Source of the DNA: Hymenobacter chitinivorans DSM 11115
Lineage (GTDB): Bacteria; Bacteroidota; Bacteroidia; Cytophagales; Hymenobacteraceae
DNA: 64,000 nucleotides
Assembly (NCBI RefSeq): GCF_002797555.1
Contig: NZ_PGFA01000003.1
Span: forward strand, 1-64,000
Direction: 5' to 3'
This document shows, piece after piece, positions 50,291 to 58,959 of the stretch (positions within the stretch are counted from its first letter, which is position 1; each line of letters starts with the position of its first letter). A program made the translations under genes and the position numbers. The notes beneath the pieces are model-generated. The model was not told where the DNA came from. It ran no database searches and worked only from the letters and a program-made list of their open reading frames with translations.

Positions 50291-51364
50291 TTAGAACGCT
50301 GGGCAAGGAATTGACGGGTAATTACGCCGTTTCAACCGGCGCCAAGCCGCTTCCAGCGAATCGAACTGCCGCAGGCTCAACGATACCTCGTGCGCCCCGC
50401 CCAGGTCAGCACTCAGGGCGCTCAGGCTCGCGTCGTAGCTATAACCGAGCCGAAATGCGCCCACGCTGAGCCCGGCAATGGCCGTCAGGATCTGCTGGGG
50501 CCGCTCAGAACCCGGTAAGGGCACCCCACGGTAGACGAGGCCCAGCGTGATGGGCGTCAGTACGGCGTAGAGGCCGGCTTCGGCCCGCTGGCTGCCGCCC
50601 TGCCGGGTGTAGCTGAGCGTGGGCGAGAGGCTGATTTCGCGGTATTGCTGCTTGACGGTGCTGCGCACGAAGTAATGTTTGTAGCCCCCGTTTAAGTTCA
50701 ATCGAAGGGGCAGTTTGGCTTGGCTTCGAAATCCCAAATCAGGCTGGTTGAGATGGTGCCCGGCCAGGCCCAGCCAGAACCGCTCCCCGTAGAGCACGAT
50801 TCCGGTGCCCAGCGTCAGGTAGCTGACCGGGTTGTAGTCCAGCACTTCGGCACTGCTGCCCTGCACGGTACCGTTGTTGTCGATTTGGTCCCCGAACACC
50901 AGGTTGTCGTAGCTGATGCGCTGGTTGCCGTAACTGGCCTGGGCGCCGGCACTCAGGCTAAGCTGGGGCGTGAGGCGGGCGTGGTAAGCGTACGTGCCGC
51001 CGGCCTCTATCCTAGTGTAGCCAATACTGCCGGTGCGGTCCAGGTTGAGCAGCAGCCCCACGGCGCTGGTCTGGTCCTGGAAGCGGTAGTCGGCGGCTAG
51101 CTGGCTGGTTTGGAACGTACCGGCCAGGGTCGGAAACTGGTTACGGTAGCTGAGCGTGAGGCTGTAGTCGTCGAGCAGGCCGGTGAAGGCCGGGTTGGTG
51201 TGCAGGCGGGTGGCGTAGGGCTGGGCAAAGTACAAGTCCTGGGCCTGGGCCGAATGGGCCCCGGCCAGGAGGCAGCCCGCTACCAGCACCGAAGCCGCCA
51301 GCGGCTGCCACCGCACCTGGGGCAAGCCAATAACCTGAGCCGAAGAAACCTGATACGTCCGCAT
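50291..51364 (-). CDS. PorP/SprF family type IX secretion membrane protein
   Basis: A 357-aa outer-membrane beta barrel. After a signal peptide (VAGCLLAGAHSAQAQ) comes DLYFAQPYATRLHTNPAFTG, the typical PorP/SprF opening. Alternating strands follow (YSLTLSYRNQFPTLAG, LGLAGHHLNQPDLGF). PorP proteins help the type IX system hold or attach adhesins at the surface. The ATG at 51364 is chosen for the signal peptide; the longer frame adds 28 residues. It lies directly upstream of gldJ in the same direction. Confidence 0.87.
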   Translation of the reverse strand: MRTYQVSSAQVIGLPQVRWQPLAASVLVAGCLLAGAHSAQAQDLYFAQPYATRLHTNPAFTGLLDDYSLTLSYRNQFPTLAGTFQTSQLAADYRFQDQTSAVGLLLNLDRTGSIGYTRIEAGGTYAYHARLTPQLSLSAGAQASYGNQRISYDNLVFGDQIDNNGTVQGSSAEVLDYNPVSYLTLGTGIVLYGERFWLGLAGHHLNQPDLGFRSQAKLPLRLNLNGGYKHYFVRSTVKQQYREISLSPTLSYTRQGGSQRAEAGLYAVLTPITLGLVYRGVPLPGSERPQQILTAIAGLSVGAFRLGYSYDASLSALSADLGGAHEVSLSLRQFDSLEAAWRRLKRRNYPSIPCPAF

Positions 51365-51536
51365 AAGCAACTTCCTTAACGCGTTAGGTATCTGTTTTCG
51401 TACGTGGCCGGCGCCAGCCGCTGGAACTAAACAGTCGAAATTATCCATCTTCTAAGCAAGTGGCGTCCGGCGGGGCCATCCGCGCTATTTCCTTAAATCT
51501 ACGAGCCCGGGGCCCCGGCGGCGGTAAGTTCTGCAC

Positions 51537-51544
51537 TACTTTTG
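51537..51544 (+). promoter_or_regulatory. Promoter -7 element of the AsmA-like gene
   Basis: TACTTTTG, a full match to TAnnTTTG, 61 bp before the ATG at 51606. No convincing -33. Confidence 0.5.
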
Positions 51545-51605
51545 TCAACAGCTGAGTATACTGCGGCTTGGCTCCGACTCCTTCTTCGTTTTTACTCTTC
51601 CTCGT

Positions 51606-54600
51606 ATGCGCAAGTTCTTTTTAGGCTTACTGATCTTTCTGGTCGTGCTGGTGGCGGCCGTGGCCCTAACGCCCATCTTATTTAAGGATAAAATCAAGCA
51701 GGCCCTGGACAAGCAGCTCGCCCAGCGCGTGAATGCCAAAGTGGAGTACGACCCGGGCAACGTAAGCCTGAGCTTGTTCCGCACCTTTCCCGACCTGGCC
51801 CTGAGCATCGACCAGCTTCGGGTCATTGGCAAGGATTCCTTTGCCCGCGACACCCTGGCTTACCTGCCCGCGTTCCGGGTCGGCATGGACTTGATGAGCG
51901 TGGTGCGCGGGGAGAAAATTAAGATTAAGTCCATTGAGCTCGACCAGCCCGATATCAGCGCCAAAGTACTGAAAAGCGGCCGGGCCAACTGGGATATCAT
52001 GATTTCGGACTCGGCCGCGGCGGCCCAGGGCCAGGATACGAGCCAGGTGAGTTTGGCCATTAAAGGCTGGAAGGTAAACGACGGGCACCTGCGCTACGAG
52101 GACCGCACCATCCCGTTCAGCATGGAAATGCGCGGGCTGAACCACTCGGGCTCGGGCGACTTTGCCCAGAACATCTTCGACCTGGTGAGCCAGACCACGG
52201 CCGAGCAGCTGTCCATGACCTACGCCGGCACCGAGTACGTCTCGAAAAAGAAGCTGACGGCCGACGTGACCATGGCCATGGACCTGGGCAAGATGCTCTT
52301 TACCTTCAAGGACAACAAGGTGCAGCTCAACGACTTTCCGGCCTCGTTCCAGGGTACTATCGGCTTGCCCAACGCCACCGACATTACCTACGACCTGACG
52401 TTCAAGGCCCTGGAAACTGACTTCAAGAATATCCTGAGTCTGGTGCCGGGCGTGTATACCGAGCAGTTTAAGGACGTGAAGGCCGAGGGCAAAGTGGCGT
52501 TTGACGGCTACTTCAAGGGCGTGCAGAACGAGCTGAAAATGCCCGGCTACGGCGTGAACCTGCAGATCAAGAACGGTATGTTCCAGTATCCGCAGCTGCC
52601 CCAGGCTGCCCGCAACATCAACGTGGACATGAACGTGGACAACCCCTCGGGCTTTACCAACAACGTAAAGGTCAACGTGAAGCAGTTTCACCTGGACCTG
52701 GGCAAAAATCCCGTGGACGGCAATGTCATTGTGGACGGGCTGGAGCCGATGAAGGTGGATGGCCGCGTGAAAGCCAACGTGGACCTGGCCGAGATGATGA
52801 AGGTGTACCCCGTGCAGGACCTGGTGCTGCGCGGTTTGCTGTTTGTGGACGCCACGGCCAAAGGCACGTATTCTAAAACCCAGATGCCGGTGGTGAATGC
52901 CAAGATGAACCTGACCAACGGCTACGTGAAGAGCAAGCAATTTCCGGCCCCGATTGAAAACCTGACTTTGAACGGCACGGTGGTCAACGCTACCGGGCAG
53001 GTAAACGACACGCGCATCGACATTCCGCAGTTTCGGATGCTGCTCGACGGGGAGCCGCTGGAAGGCCGCGTGGCTGCTCAGAACATCGACAAGCCCATCT
53101 TCGACGCCGACATCAAGGGCGTGGTGGATTTGACCAAGCTGACCAAGATTTTCCCCCTGGAAGGCATGACCGTAACGGGCCGCCTCAACGGCAACGTGGC
53201 CGCCAAGGGCAAGATGGCCGACATCGAAGCCGGCCGCTACCAGAGCGTGGTGGCCTCGGGTACGGTGAATGCCCAGAACGTAACGTATAAGAGCCCCGAC
53301 CTGCCCCAGGGCGTGAAGGTGACCAAGGCCACGGCCACGTTTAACAACGACCAGATCGTGCTGCGCGACATGACCGGCTTCGTGGGCTCGTCCGACATTG
53401 CCGCCTCGGGCACGATTTCAAACTACATGGGCTACCTCTTTACGCCCGGTCAGAGCCTGCGCGGCAATCTGAACGTGAATTCGCGCCGCTTCAACGTGAA
53501 CGAGTGGATGGTAGACAACGTGAGCGGTAAGCCCAGCGCCGGTGCTACCACGGCCGCCAAAGCCCCCGCCACGCCCACCCAGGCCGACGGCGTGCTGGAA
53601 ATCCCGAAGTTCTTCGACCTGACCCTGAACGCCAACGTGGGCCAGGTGGTGTACGACAACCTCAAGCTCGACAACATGAAGGGCGCCTTGGTTGTGCGCG
53701 ACCAGGCCGTAAACCTCAACGGGCTGACGTTTAATACTCTCGGCGGCAACTTTGCCACCACCGGCAGCTACACCAGCAAGGATTTGGCCCACCCCAAGTT
53801 CAACCTGGGCCTCAATATCAAGAACCTCGATTTCCAGAATGCCTTTACCGCCTTCAACTCGGTGAAGAAGCTCGTGCCACTGGCTTCGCAGGTTGAGGGT
53901 ATTTTCTCGACCAACTTCAACGTGAGCGGGGAAATGGGCCAGGACATGATGCCCGTCTACAGCACGCTCACCGGCAAGGGCCTGTTTGAGGTGGTGCGGG
54001 CTGCCGTGGGCGCCTCGCCGGTGCTGAGCAAAATCAGCTCCCTGACCCAGCTGCAGGAGCTCAAGAGCTTTGCCGTGAACAATAAGGACGTGGCCGCTGA
54101 GCTTATCAACGGGAACTTCATCGTGAAGCCCTTCGACTTTACCGTGGGCCAGGTGAAAAGCACCCTGGGCGGCTCGTCCAATATCGGTGGGGCCCTGGAG
54201 TACGTCATGGCCCTCGACGTGCCCACTGGCCGCGTGGGCAACGCCCTGAATGCCAAGCTCACCCAACTTACCGGCGTGCAGGATATCAAGGGTACGGAGC
54301 GCGTGACGCTGGGCCTGAAAATCGGGGGTACGGTAACCTCGCCCCAGGTGGCCCTGACGACCGGCAGCGTGAAGAGTCAGGCCAAGGATGTAGCCAAGAG
54401 TTTGGTGCAGAGTGTGGTGCAAAGCAAAGTAGACGACGCCAAGCTGAAGCTGGCCGCCCGCACCCAGGTAGCCCAGGACAGTGCCCGCAAGGAGCTGGAC
54501 CGCAAACGAGCTGAGCTGGAAGATAAGGCCCGCCAGGAAATTGAGAAGAAGCGCCTCGAAGCCCAGGCCAAGCTCAAAGCCCAAGCCAGCCAGACGCTGG

Positions 54601-54683
54601 GCAACCTCTTCGGCAAGCCCAAGAAGCCGGCCCCCAAGGACCCCGAACCAGCCCCGACCGACACCACAAAGGGCGGCCAATAA
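51606..54683 (+). CDS. AsmA-like family protein, 1025 aa
   Basis: A large envelope protein with one N-terminal membrane anchor (FFLGLLIFLVVLVAAVALTP). A long run of amphipathic beta strands follows, as in AsmA/YhdP/TamB-type proteins that carry lipids between the membranes. Early motifs are ALSIDQLRVIGKDSF and IKIKSIELDQPDISAKVLKS, typical of the AsmA N terminus. The AsmA-like C-terminal part lies around 770-880 (TGKGLFEVVRAAVGASPVLS). The last 110 residues are a charged coiled coil (RKELDRKRAELEDKARQEIE) with a Pro/Thr tail. Single-gene unit. Confidence 0.87.
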   Translation: MRKFFLGLLIFLVVLVAAVALTPILFKDKIKQALDKQLAQRVNAKVEYDPGNVSLSLFRTFPDLALSIDQLRVIGKDSFARDTLAYLPAFRVGMDLMSVVRGEKIKIKSIELDQPDISAKVLKSGRANWDIMISDSAAAAQGQDTSQVSLAIKGWKVNDGHLRYEDRTIPFSMEMRGLNHSGSGDFAQNIFDLVSQTTAEQLSMTYAGTEYVSKKKLTADVTMAMDLGKMLFTFKDNKVQLNDFPASFQGTIGLPNATDITYDLTFKALETDFKNILSLVPGVYTEQFKDVKAEGKVAFDGYFKGVQNELKMPGYGVNLQIKNGMFQYPQLPQAARNINVDMNVDNPSGFTNNVKVNVKQFHLDLGKNPVDGNVIVDGLEPMKVDGRVKANVDLAEMMKVYPVQDLVLRGLLFVDATAKGTYSKTQMPVVNAKMNLTNGYVKSKQFPAPIENLTLNGTVVNATGQVNDTRIDIPQFRMLLDGEPLEGRVAAQNIDKPIFDADIKGVVDLTKLTKIFPLEGMTVTGRLNGNVAAKGKMADIEAGRYQSVVASGTVNAQNVTYKSPDLPQGVKVTKATATFNNDQIVLRDMTGFVGSSDIAASGTISNYMGYLFTPGQSLRGNLNVNSRRFNVNEWMVDNVSGKPSAGATTAAKAPATPTQADGVLEIPKFFDLTLNANVGQVVYDNLKLDNMKGALVVRDQAVNLNGLTFNTLGGNFATTGSYTSKDLAHPKFNLGLNIKNLDFQNAFTAFNSVKKLVPLASQVEGIFSTNFNVSGEMGQDMMPVYSTLTGKGLFEVVRAAVGASPVLSKISSLTQLQELKSFAVNNKDVAAELINGNFIVKPFDFTVGQVKSTLGGSSNIGGALEYVMALDVPTGRVGNALNAKLTQLTGVQDIKGTERVTLGLKIGGTVTSPQVALTTGSVKSQAKDVAKSLVQSVVQSKVDDAKLKLAARTQVAQDSARKELDRKRAELEDKARQEIEKKRLEAQAKLKAQASQTLGNLFGKPKKPAPKDPEPAPTDTTKGGQ

Positions 54684-54703
54684 ACTTCCCGCTAACCGGG
54701 TTT

Positions 54704-54744
54704 AACCAAAAGCCCCAACCTTCTCCGGGTTGGGGCTTTTGGTT
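54704..54744 (+). terminator. Terminator of the AsmA-like gene
   Basis: A perfect 17-bp stem (54704-54720 with 54728-54744) that contains AAAAGCCCCAACC and ends in TTTTGGTT. Confidence 0.85.
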
Positions 54745-54911
54745 GCGCTACCGAATCATGATTAGTCATAATTGGTAGAACTTTTTTTATGAATATAGAA
54801 GATTAGCAAGAGACTTTGCACAAAAACGGACCGATTCTTGTCGAAAACGAAGATGATGAGCTTGCGTACAAACTCGTCATTTCCGCTCTTTTCACTCTTA
54901 CCTCCTACCGT

Positions 54912-55754
54912 ATGAAGTTTCAACTCCTCCTCCCGCTGGCCGTAGTAGCCGCCCTGGCATTTACCGGCTGCTCCGAAGACAACGACGCGCAAAATCAGGC
55001 CAAGCTGGAAGTTCGCCTCACCGATGCCCCCGGCGACTTCAGCCGCGTGAGCCTGGACGTGCAGCAGATTGAGGTGCACCTGAAAGACGAGGCCGACCCC
55101 GCCGGCTGGGAGAAGCTGAACTTTACGCCCCAGACGCTCAACATCCTGGATTACGTCAACGGCCGCTCGGCCCTGCTGGTGAGCACTGATTTTGCTCCCG
55201 GCGACCTGAAAGAAATCCGCCTGATTCTGGGTTCCAACAACACCGTAACTGCCCGCGACGGGGAAGTATATACCCTCAAAACGCCCAGCGGGCAAACCTC
55301 CGGCGTAAAGCTTAAGTTGGACAAGGCCACGCTGCGGGCCGGCGAAACCTACCAGCTGCTGCTCGACTTCGACGTGGCTAAGTCCATCGTAGAGCGGGGC
55401 AACTGGAAGCCCGGCAACGACAAGAAAGAGCGGTACCTGCTCAAGCCCGTAGTGCGCCTGGTGGCCCAGGAAATTACCGGCGGCATCTACGGTCAGGTCA
55501 CGCCCGCCGCGGCCCTGCCCCAGGTGCTGGCCATCCGCTCGTCTTTGACGCCGGCCGATACCTTCAGCACCAACGCCGACGCCACCGGGGCTTACCGTTT
55601 GCAGGGTTTGCCCTCGGGTACTTACCGCCTGGAGTATTTCCCTACGACTACGGCCCCGACCAACCAGCCTGCTTATCACTCGGCAGTGCGTACTGGCGTG
55701 GTGGTAGTGAACAACCAGCTCACCAACGTCCCGACGGTAGGTTTGGCTGACTAA
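54912..55754 (+). CDS. DUF4382 lipoprotein with carboxypeptidase-like repeat
   Basis: A 280-aa lipoprotein (lipobox AFTGC). The DUF4382 domain (about 30-175) starts KLEVRLTDAPGDFSRVSLDV, has IEVHLKDEADPAGWEKL, and ends LLDFDVAKSIVERG and LKPVVRLV. A second domain (185-275) resembles carboxypeptidase regulatory repeats: GGIYGQVTPAAALPQVL and GAYRLQGLPSGTYRLEY. DUF4382 proteins are surface or secreted proteins of unknown function. The start is set at 54912 by the signal. A second DUF4382-like gene follows at 56086. Confidence 0.88.
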   Translation: MKFQLLLPLAVVAALAFTGCSEDNDAQNQAKLEVRLTDAPGDFSRVSLDVQQIEVHLKDEADPAGWEKLNFTPQTLNILDYVNGRSALLVSTDFAPGDLKEIRLILGSNNTVTARDGEVYTLKTPSGQTSGVKLKLDKATLRAGETYQLLLDFDVAKSIVERGNWKPGNDKKERYLLKPVVRLVAQEITGGIYGQVTPAAALPQVLAIRSSLTPADTFSTNADATGAYRLQGLPSGTYRLEYFPTTTAPTNQPAYHSAVRTGVVVVNNQLTNVPTVGLAD

Positions 55755-55784
55755 ACTGCTGATCTTGGTTTTTTCCTATGCGCC

Positions 55785-55814
55785 AGGGCCCGGCTTACAC
55801 AAGCCGGGCCTTTT
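55785..55814 (+). terminator. Terminator of the first DUF4382 gene
   Basis: A 10-bp perfect stem (55787-55796 with 55801-55810) and a T-run. The rest of the 331-bp gap to 56086 is unusually A+T-rich (about 55850-56040) and holds the next promoter. Confidence 0.8.
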
Positions 55815-56032
55815 GCTTCAGCACCCCAACGGGCTTGCGTAGTTCTAGGATTGATATTTTTGCCGATGGCAAATGTTACTGCGGGGTTGACGACTAAAGC
55901 ACATAGTAGTATAGGGTTTTCCCAATATGGGAATAGTACCACAGCTTATCCTTCCATTGTTATATTGTTCAAAAACAGCATTATATGAAAATATTTACAC
56001 TACTCTATAGTTAGATAATGGCTGTAATTTTC

Positions 56033-56040
56033 TAGGTTTG
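56033..56040 (+). promoter_or_regulatory. Promoter -7 element of the second DUF4382-like gene
   Basis: TAGGTTTG, a full match to TAnnTTTG, at the end of an A+T-rich segment, 45 bp before the ATG at 56086. Confidence 0.5.
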
Positions 56041-56085
56041 AGCCGGCAAAATCTAACCTCACCTGTTCACCACCGTTTTTTTTCT

Positions 56086-56706
56086 ATGAAGACCAATCTA
56101 CTCCTTTCCGGCCTGCTCAGCGCCGGAGTACTGCTGACCGGCTGCGAAGACGCGCTGAAAGACGTAGCTGTTTCCGCTCAGTCTTCGACGCAGGATGCCA
56201 AAAAGACCCCGGTAGCAATAACGTATTTCGCCGTCAACATTGACCTGCAACGGGTGGACGTAAGCCAGGACGCTGACGAAAACACCAGCAACTGGGCTAC
56301 GCTGCGGGATGTAGCCGCTGGCAAGCGTGACCTGCTCAAATCCGGTACTGCTGCTTCTCCCCTGTTCGTCACGGCGGGCTTTCAGGCCGGCACCGTAAAG
56401 CAGCTGCGTCTGGTACTCGGCTCGGCCAGCACCATCACGCTTAACAACGGCCGCACGGTGGCTCTGGATACGCCCAGCGGCGAACAGTCGGGCCTGAAGG
56501 TGAAGGTAAACCGCCCCGTAAACGGCGGCTCGAGCTACGCAGTTCTGGTTACCATTGACCCCAACTGGCAGGTAGTAGCCCGCGGTAACGGCACTTATGG
56601 CCTAAAGCCCGTATTGGAAGGCAACGTCATCCAAACACTGGGTGGCAATGGTGATGAGGGCGAGGCCCGGACGCACCGCGAGGTTACCAGCCACCAGATC
56701 CAGTAA
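56086..56706 (+). CDS. DUF4382-like lipoprotein, shorter paralog
   Basis: A 206-aa lipoprotein (lipobox LLTGC). The middle matches the preceding DUF4382 protein in order: FAVNIDLQRVDVSQDADENT, then FQAGTVKQLRLVLGSASTIT, NNGRTVALDTPSGEQSGLKV and LVTIDPNWQVVARGNGTYGL, each with a clear counterpart there. The DAPGDF opening and the carboxypeptidase-like domain are missing. The last residues (THREVTSHQIQ) are polar. Tandem gene duplication with divergence is the simplest origin. Confidence 0.75.
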   Translation: MKTNLLLSGLLSAGVLLTGCEDALKDVAVSAQSSTQDAKKTPVAITYFAVNIDLQRVDVSQDADENTSNWATLRDVAAGKRDLLKSGTAASPLFVTAGFQAGTVKQLRLVLGSASTITLNNGRTVALDTPSGEQSGLKVKVNRPVNGGSSYAVLVTIDPNWQVVARGNGTYGLKPVLEGNVIQTLGGNGDEGEARTHREVTSHQIQ

Positions 56707-56732
56707 GCTCTGGCCACTCGTTAAGCTTACAT

Positions 56733-56768
56733 AAAAAGCCCCTCACCTACCAAGGCGAGGGGCTTTTT
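56733..56768. terminator. Bidirectional terminator
   Basis: A 12-bp perfect stem (56733-56744 with 56757-56768) with A/T runs, between convergent genes. Confidence 0.85.
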
Positions 56769-56782
56769 GCTGCTCGGCAAGC

Positions 56783-57391
56783 TTAGGCTAGGGCCGCTAG
56801 CAAGGCCAGTAGCTCACGCTGAGTACTCTGGGTTTTGTCTTTGGCGTACCAGCCGTGGAGCTGGGTGCTAAACTCCTCAAAGGGCAGATTCTGGCTTTTC
56901 AGGTCCAGGAACATGCGCTGAGCCGGCTCCGGCCGCGGGCCCCAGTGGGTTACTTCAGTTAGAGTTTCGGCATCGAGCACCACCAGCTTGGGTATGGAGC
57001 GCCCACCGTTGGTCAGGTACTGGTCCATCAAATCCAGGTTGTCGTCGCGCAGCAGATAGTGGGTGCTGATGGTGCCGCCCGACGCCTGGGCCACAGCCTC
57101 CAGCACGGGCACAATCTGGGCCGCGTCGCCGCACCAGCCCTCGGTGATGATCAGCCACGCGTAGCGCCGGGGCAGGGCCGCCACGGCCGCCTGCAACTCG
57201 GGTAGCAGGTGAATGGTTTTGTCGAGGCGCCCCATGCGCTGCACGTTGAGCCGGGTGTAGTTGGTCAGCAGCTCCGACTGTTGCGGGCCGGTGGTTTTGC
57301 CTTCGGCCTGCAACTCGTCAATCAGCTGGCGGTAAGCAGGATAGGAGTAGCTGGCGGCCAGGCGCTCAGGAGTCAGGACGGGAGTTGCCAT
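56783..57391 (-). CDS. Thioredoxin-like protein without second Cys
   Basis: A 202-aa thioredoxin-fold protein. The active-site position reads EGWCGDAAQ: Cys87 is kept but the second Cys of CxxC is Ala90. The cis-Pro loop is in RSIPKLVVLD. Such proteins (BrxA-like or single-Cys thioredoxins) may reduce mixed disulfides or bind partners rather than act as general reductants. No signal peptide. The ATG at 57391 matches the length of similar proteins; the longer frame adds 26 residues. Confidence 0.82.
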   Translation of the reverse strand: MATPVLTPERLAASYSYPAYRQLIDELQAEGKTTGPQQSELLTNYTRLNVQRMGRLDKTIHLLPELQAAVAALPRRYAWLIITEGWCGDAAQIVPVLEAVAQASGGTISTHYLLRDDNLDLMDQYLTNGGRSIPKLVVLDAETLTEVTHWGPRPEPAQRMFLDLKSQNLPFEEFSTQLHGWYAKDKTQSTQRELLALLAALA

Positions 57392-57431
57392 ATCGGAGGA
57401 GAGAATGGAAAGGGAATGGCGTATAACCAGC

Positions 57432-57463
57432 AAAAAGCCCTTCGGTTTGGAAACCAAAGGGCT
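57432..57463 (-). terminator. Terminator of the DinB gene
   Basis: A 13-bp stem with one mismatch (57436-57448 with 57451-57463), 2-nt loop, and a T-run on the minus strand. Two nucleotides is unusually tight, so the real loop probably opens one pair. Confidence 0.65.
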
Positions 57464-57488
57464 ACGCACCAGCCGCTGGGCTAGTTGC

Positions 57489-57986
57489 TTACAGGCTTAC
57501 CTGGTCTTTACCGGCCGCCGACAGCTCCCGGCAGTAGGTAATGAAGTCGGTATTGATGGGTTCCAGGCCATTCTCGCGCAGGCGGGTAGCTACCTGGGCC
57601 CGGTGGTAGTTGGCGTGCACCGGCACGTGGGTGAAGATGTCGGACACTTGGCTGGTGTAGGAGTCGCCTACGGAGTTGGTGTACGAAATCAGGCGGTTCA
57701 GCTCGGCTTCGTCGGCGGTGCGAATGAGCTGGTGCAGGTGCTCGGAGGTTTGCTCGTGGAGCTGGTGCAAGCCGGCCAAATCGTGCTCCTGCCACACTTT
57801 CACCGGGCTTTTGGTACCGGAGAGGCGGGCAATCCAGATGGCCTGGGCGTTGAGCACGTGGCTGAAGAGGCGCAGGCACACGGCCGGAATTTCCTGACCC
57901 GCGGCTACTAAGCCGTCGAGGTGGCGCAGCAGGGTTTCGTTAGCCCACACGTTGTAGGCCCCCAGCTTTTCGTTGGTGTTAATCAT
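57489..57986 (-). CDS. DinB family protein
   Basis: A 165-aa four-helix-bundle protein of the DinB/YfiT type. The metal-binding histidines are in LFSHVLNAQ and HVPVHANYHRAQV, the typical three-His pattern. YNVWANETLLRHLDGL is the usual first helix. Members are thiol transferases that use bacillithiol or similar, or have unknown function. It has its own terminator before the thioredoxin-like gene. Confidence 0.87.
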   Translation of the reverse strand: MINTNEKLGAYNVWANETLLRHLDGLVAAGQEIPAVCLRLFSHVLNAQAIWIARLSGTKSPVKVWQEHDLAGLHQLHEQTSEHLHQLIRTADEAELNRLISYTNSVGDSYTSQVSDIFTHVPVHANYHRAQVATRLRENGLEPINTDFITYCRELSAAGKDQVSL

Positions 57987-58046
57987 GGTGGTAAAAAGGT
58001 AAATGCAAAGGCGGAAAAAGCGGCGCGGCAGCCCGCGGCCATTCAG

Positions 58047-58514
58047 TTAGCGGGGGTCTCGCCAAACCAGGGTTTCCCCGGTTTTGTTTTTGTCAAAGTC
58101 GGGGCACTGTCCATCCCCGCGCCCAGTTAGGCCGCCTTCGGGGTGGCAGAGCATCTTGCCTTGCTGGTTGTAGAGGTTGGAAAACTGGTCGCAGCAGCCC
58201 AGCGTTTCGTAGTACACTACCTGCCCCTTGTAGCTGTAGCGCGTAATCTGGACGGCCGGGTTTTGCTTGGGCTCGGCCAAATGGTACTGAATCCGGTCGG
58301 CCAACCACTTGGGCCGGGCCGTGGTATCGAAGGCCGCCGTAGCGGAGGCCCGCAGGTCGGTGGTGTTGGCGCTGGTCGGGTTGGGCGTGTCGTTGCCGTT
58401 TACGCTGCCGCTCACGGGCGGGTCAGTCGGCGTATTGACCGATACGCCGCGGTTGCAGGCCGTACTCAGCAGGGCGGCAAGGGAAGCGGCGGCAACAAAC
58501 AGGGGCAAACGCAT
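58047..58514 (-). CDS. Lipoprotein with DUF6970-like domain
   Basis: A 155-aa lipoprotein (LLSTAC, lipid on Cys20). A Pro/Thr/Asn linker leads to a domain PKWLADRIQYHLAEPKQNP, then ITRYSYKGQVVYYETLGCCD, LYNQQGKMLCHPEGGLTGRG and DGQCPDFDKN. The CCD and the HPEGG-x3-GDG motif fit DUF6970, a Bacteroidota domain of unknown role. Three of the cysteines could bind metal or form disulfides. The ATG at 58514 gives the signal. Confidence 0.7.
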   Translation of the reverse strand: MRLPLFVAAASLAALLSTACNRGVSVNTPTDPPVSGSVNGNDTPNPTSANTTDLRASATAAFDTTARPKWLADRIQYHLAEPKQNPAVQITRYSYKGQVVYYETLGCCDQFSNLYNQQGKMLCHPEGGLTGRGDGQCPDFDKNKTGETLVWRDPR

Positions 58515-58575
58515 GGCACAAGGGATTAGAGGGCGCGAATGTAATGAACGCACGCCAAAACGGAGGGTTGCCTCC

Positions 58576-58959
58576 TCAGCCCAACAAAGCCCAGACCCGG
58601 GGGCCAAACACGAGCAGGCCCACGACCAGCGCCGCCCCAGCGGCCACCAGCACTGCGCCAGCCGCCACGTCCTTGGCCTTGCCCGCCAGCACGTGGTAGT
58701 CGGGCGACACCAGGTCCACGACGGCTTCCACGGCCGTATTCACCAGCTCCGCCGACCATACCGTGCCCACGGCCAGCGCCACCAAAGCCCACTCCAGCCG
58801 GGAAATGCCGAAATAGAATCCAAAGCCGATAGTCACAACCGTAGCCAGGGCGTGAAAGCGCAGATGCACTTCCGAGCGCAACGCCGAGGCCACGCCCCGA
58901 AAAGCGTGACCAAAGCTAGCTACGCGGCGCCGCAGCAAACTGTCTTTGGGCTCAGCCAC
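58576..58959 (-). CDS. dgkA: Diacylglycerol kinase family protein (undecaprenol kinase type)
   Basis: A 127-aa membrane kinase with three hydrophobic segments. The conserved site is ELVNTAVEAVVDLVSPDYH and LAGKAKDVAAGAVLV, with the N-terminal FRGVASALRSEVHLRFH. In Gram-negative relatives it recycles diacylglycerol; in many bacteria it phosphorylates undecaprenol for cell-wall synthesis. Its start overlaps the GNAT gene stop by 8 bp, so the two are coupled. Confidence 0.9.
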   Translation of the reverse strand: MAEPKDSLLRRRVASFGHAFRGVASALRSEVHLRFHALATVVTIGFGFYFGISRLEWALVALAVGTVWSAELVNTAVEAVVDLVSPDYHVLAGKAKDVAAGAVLVAAGAALVVGLLVFGPRVWALLG

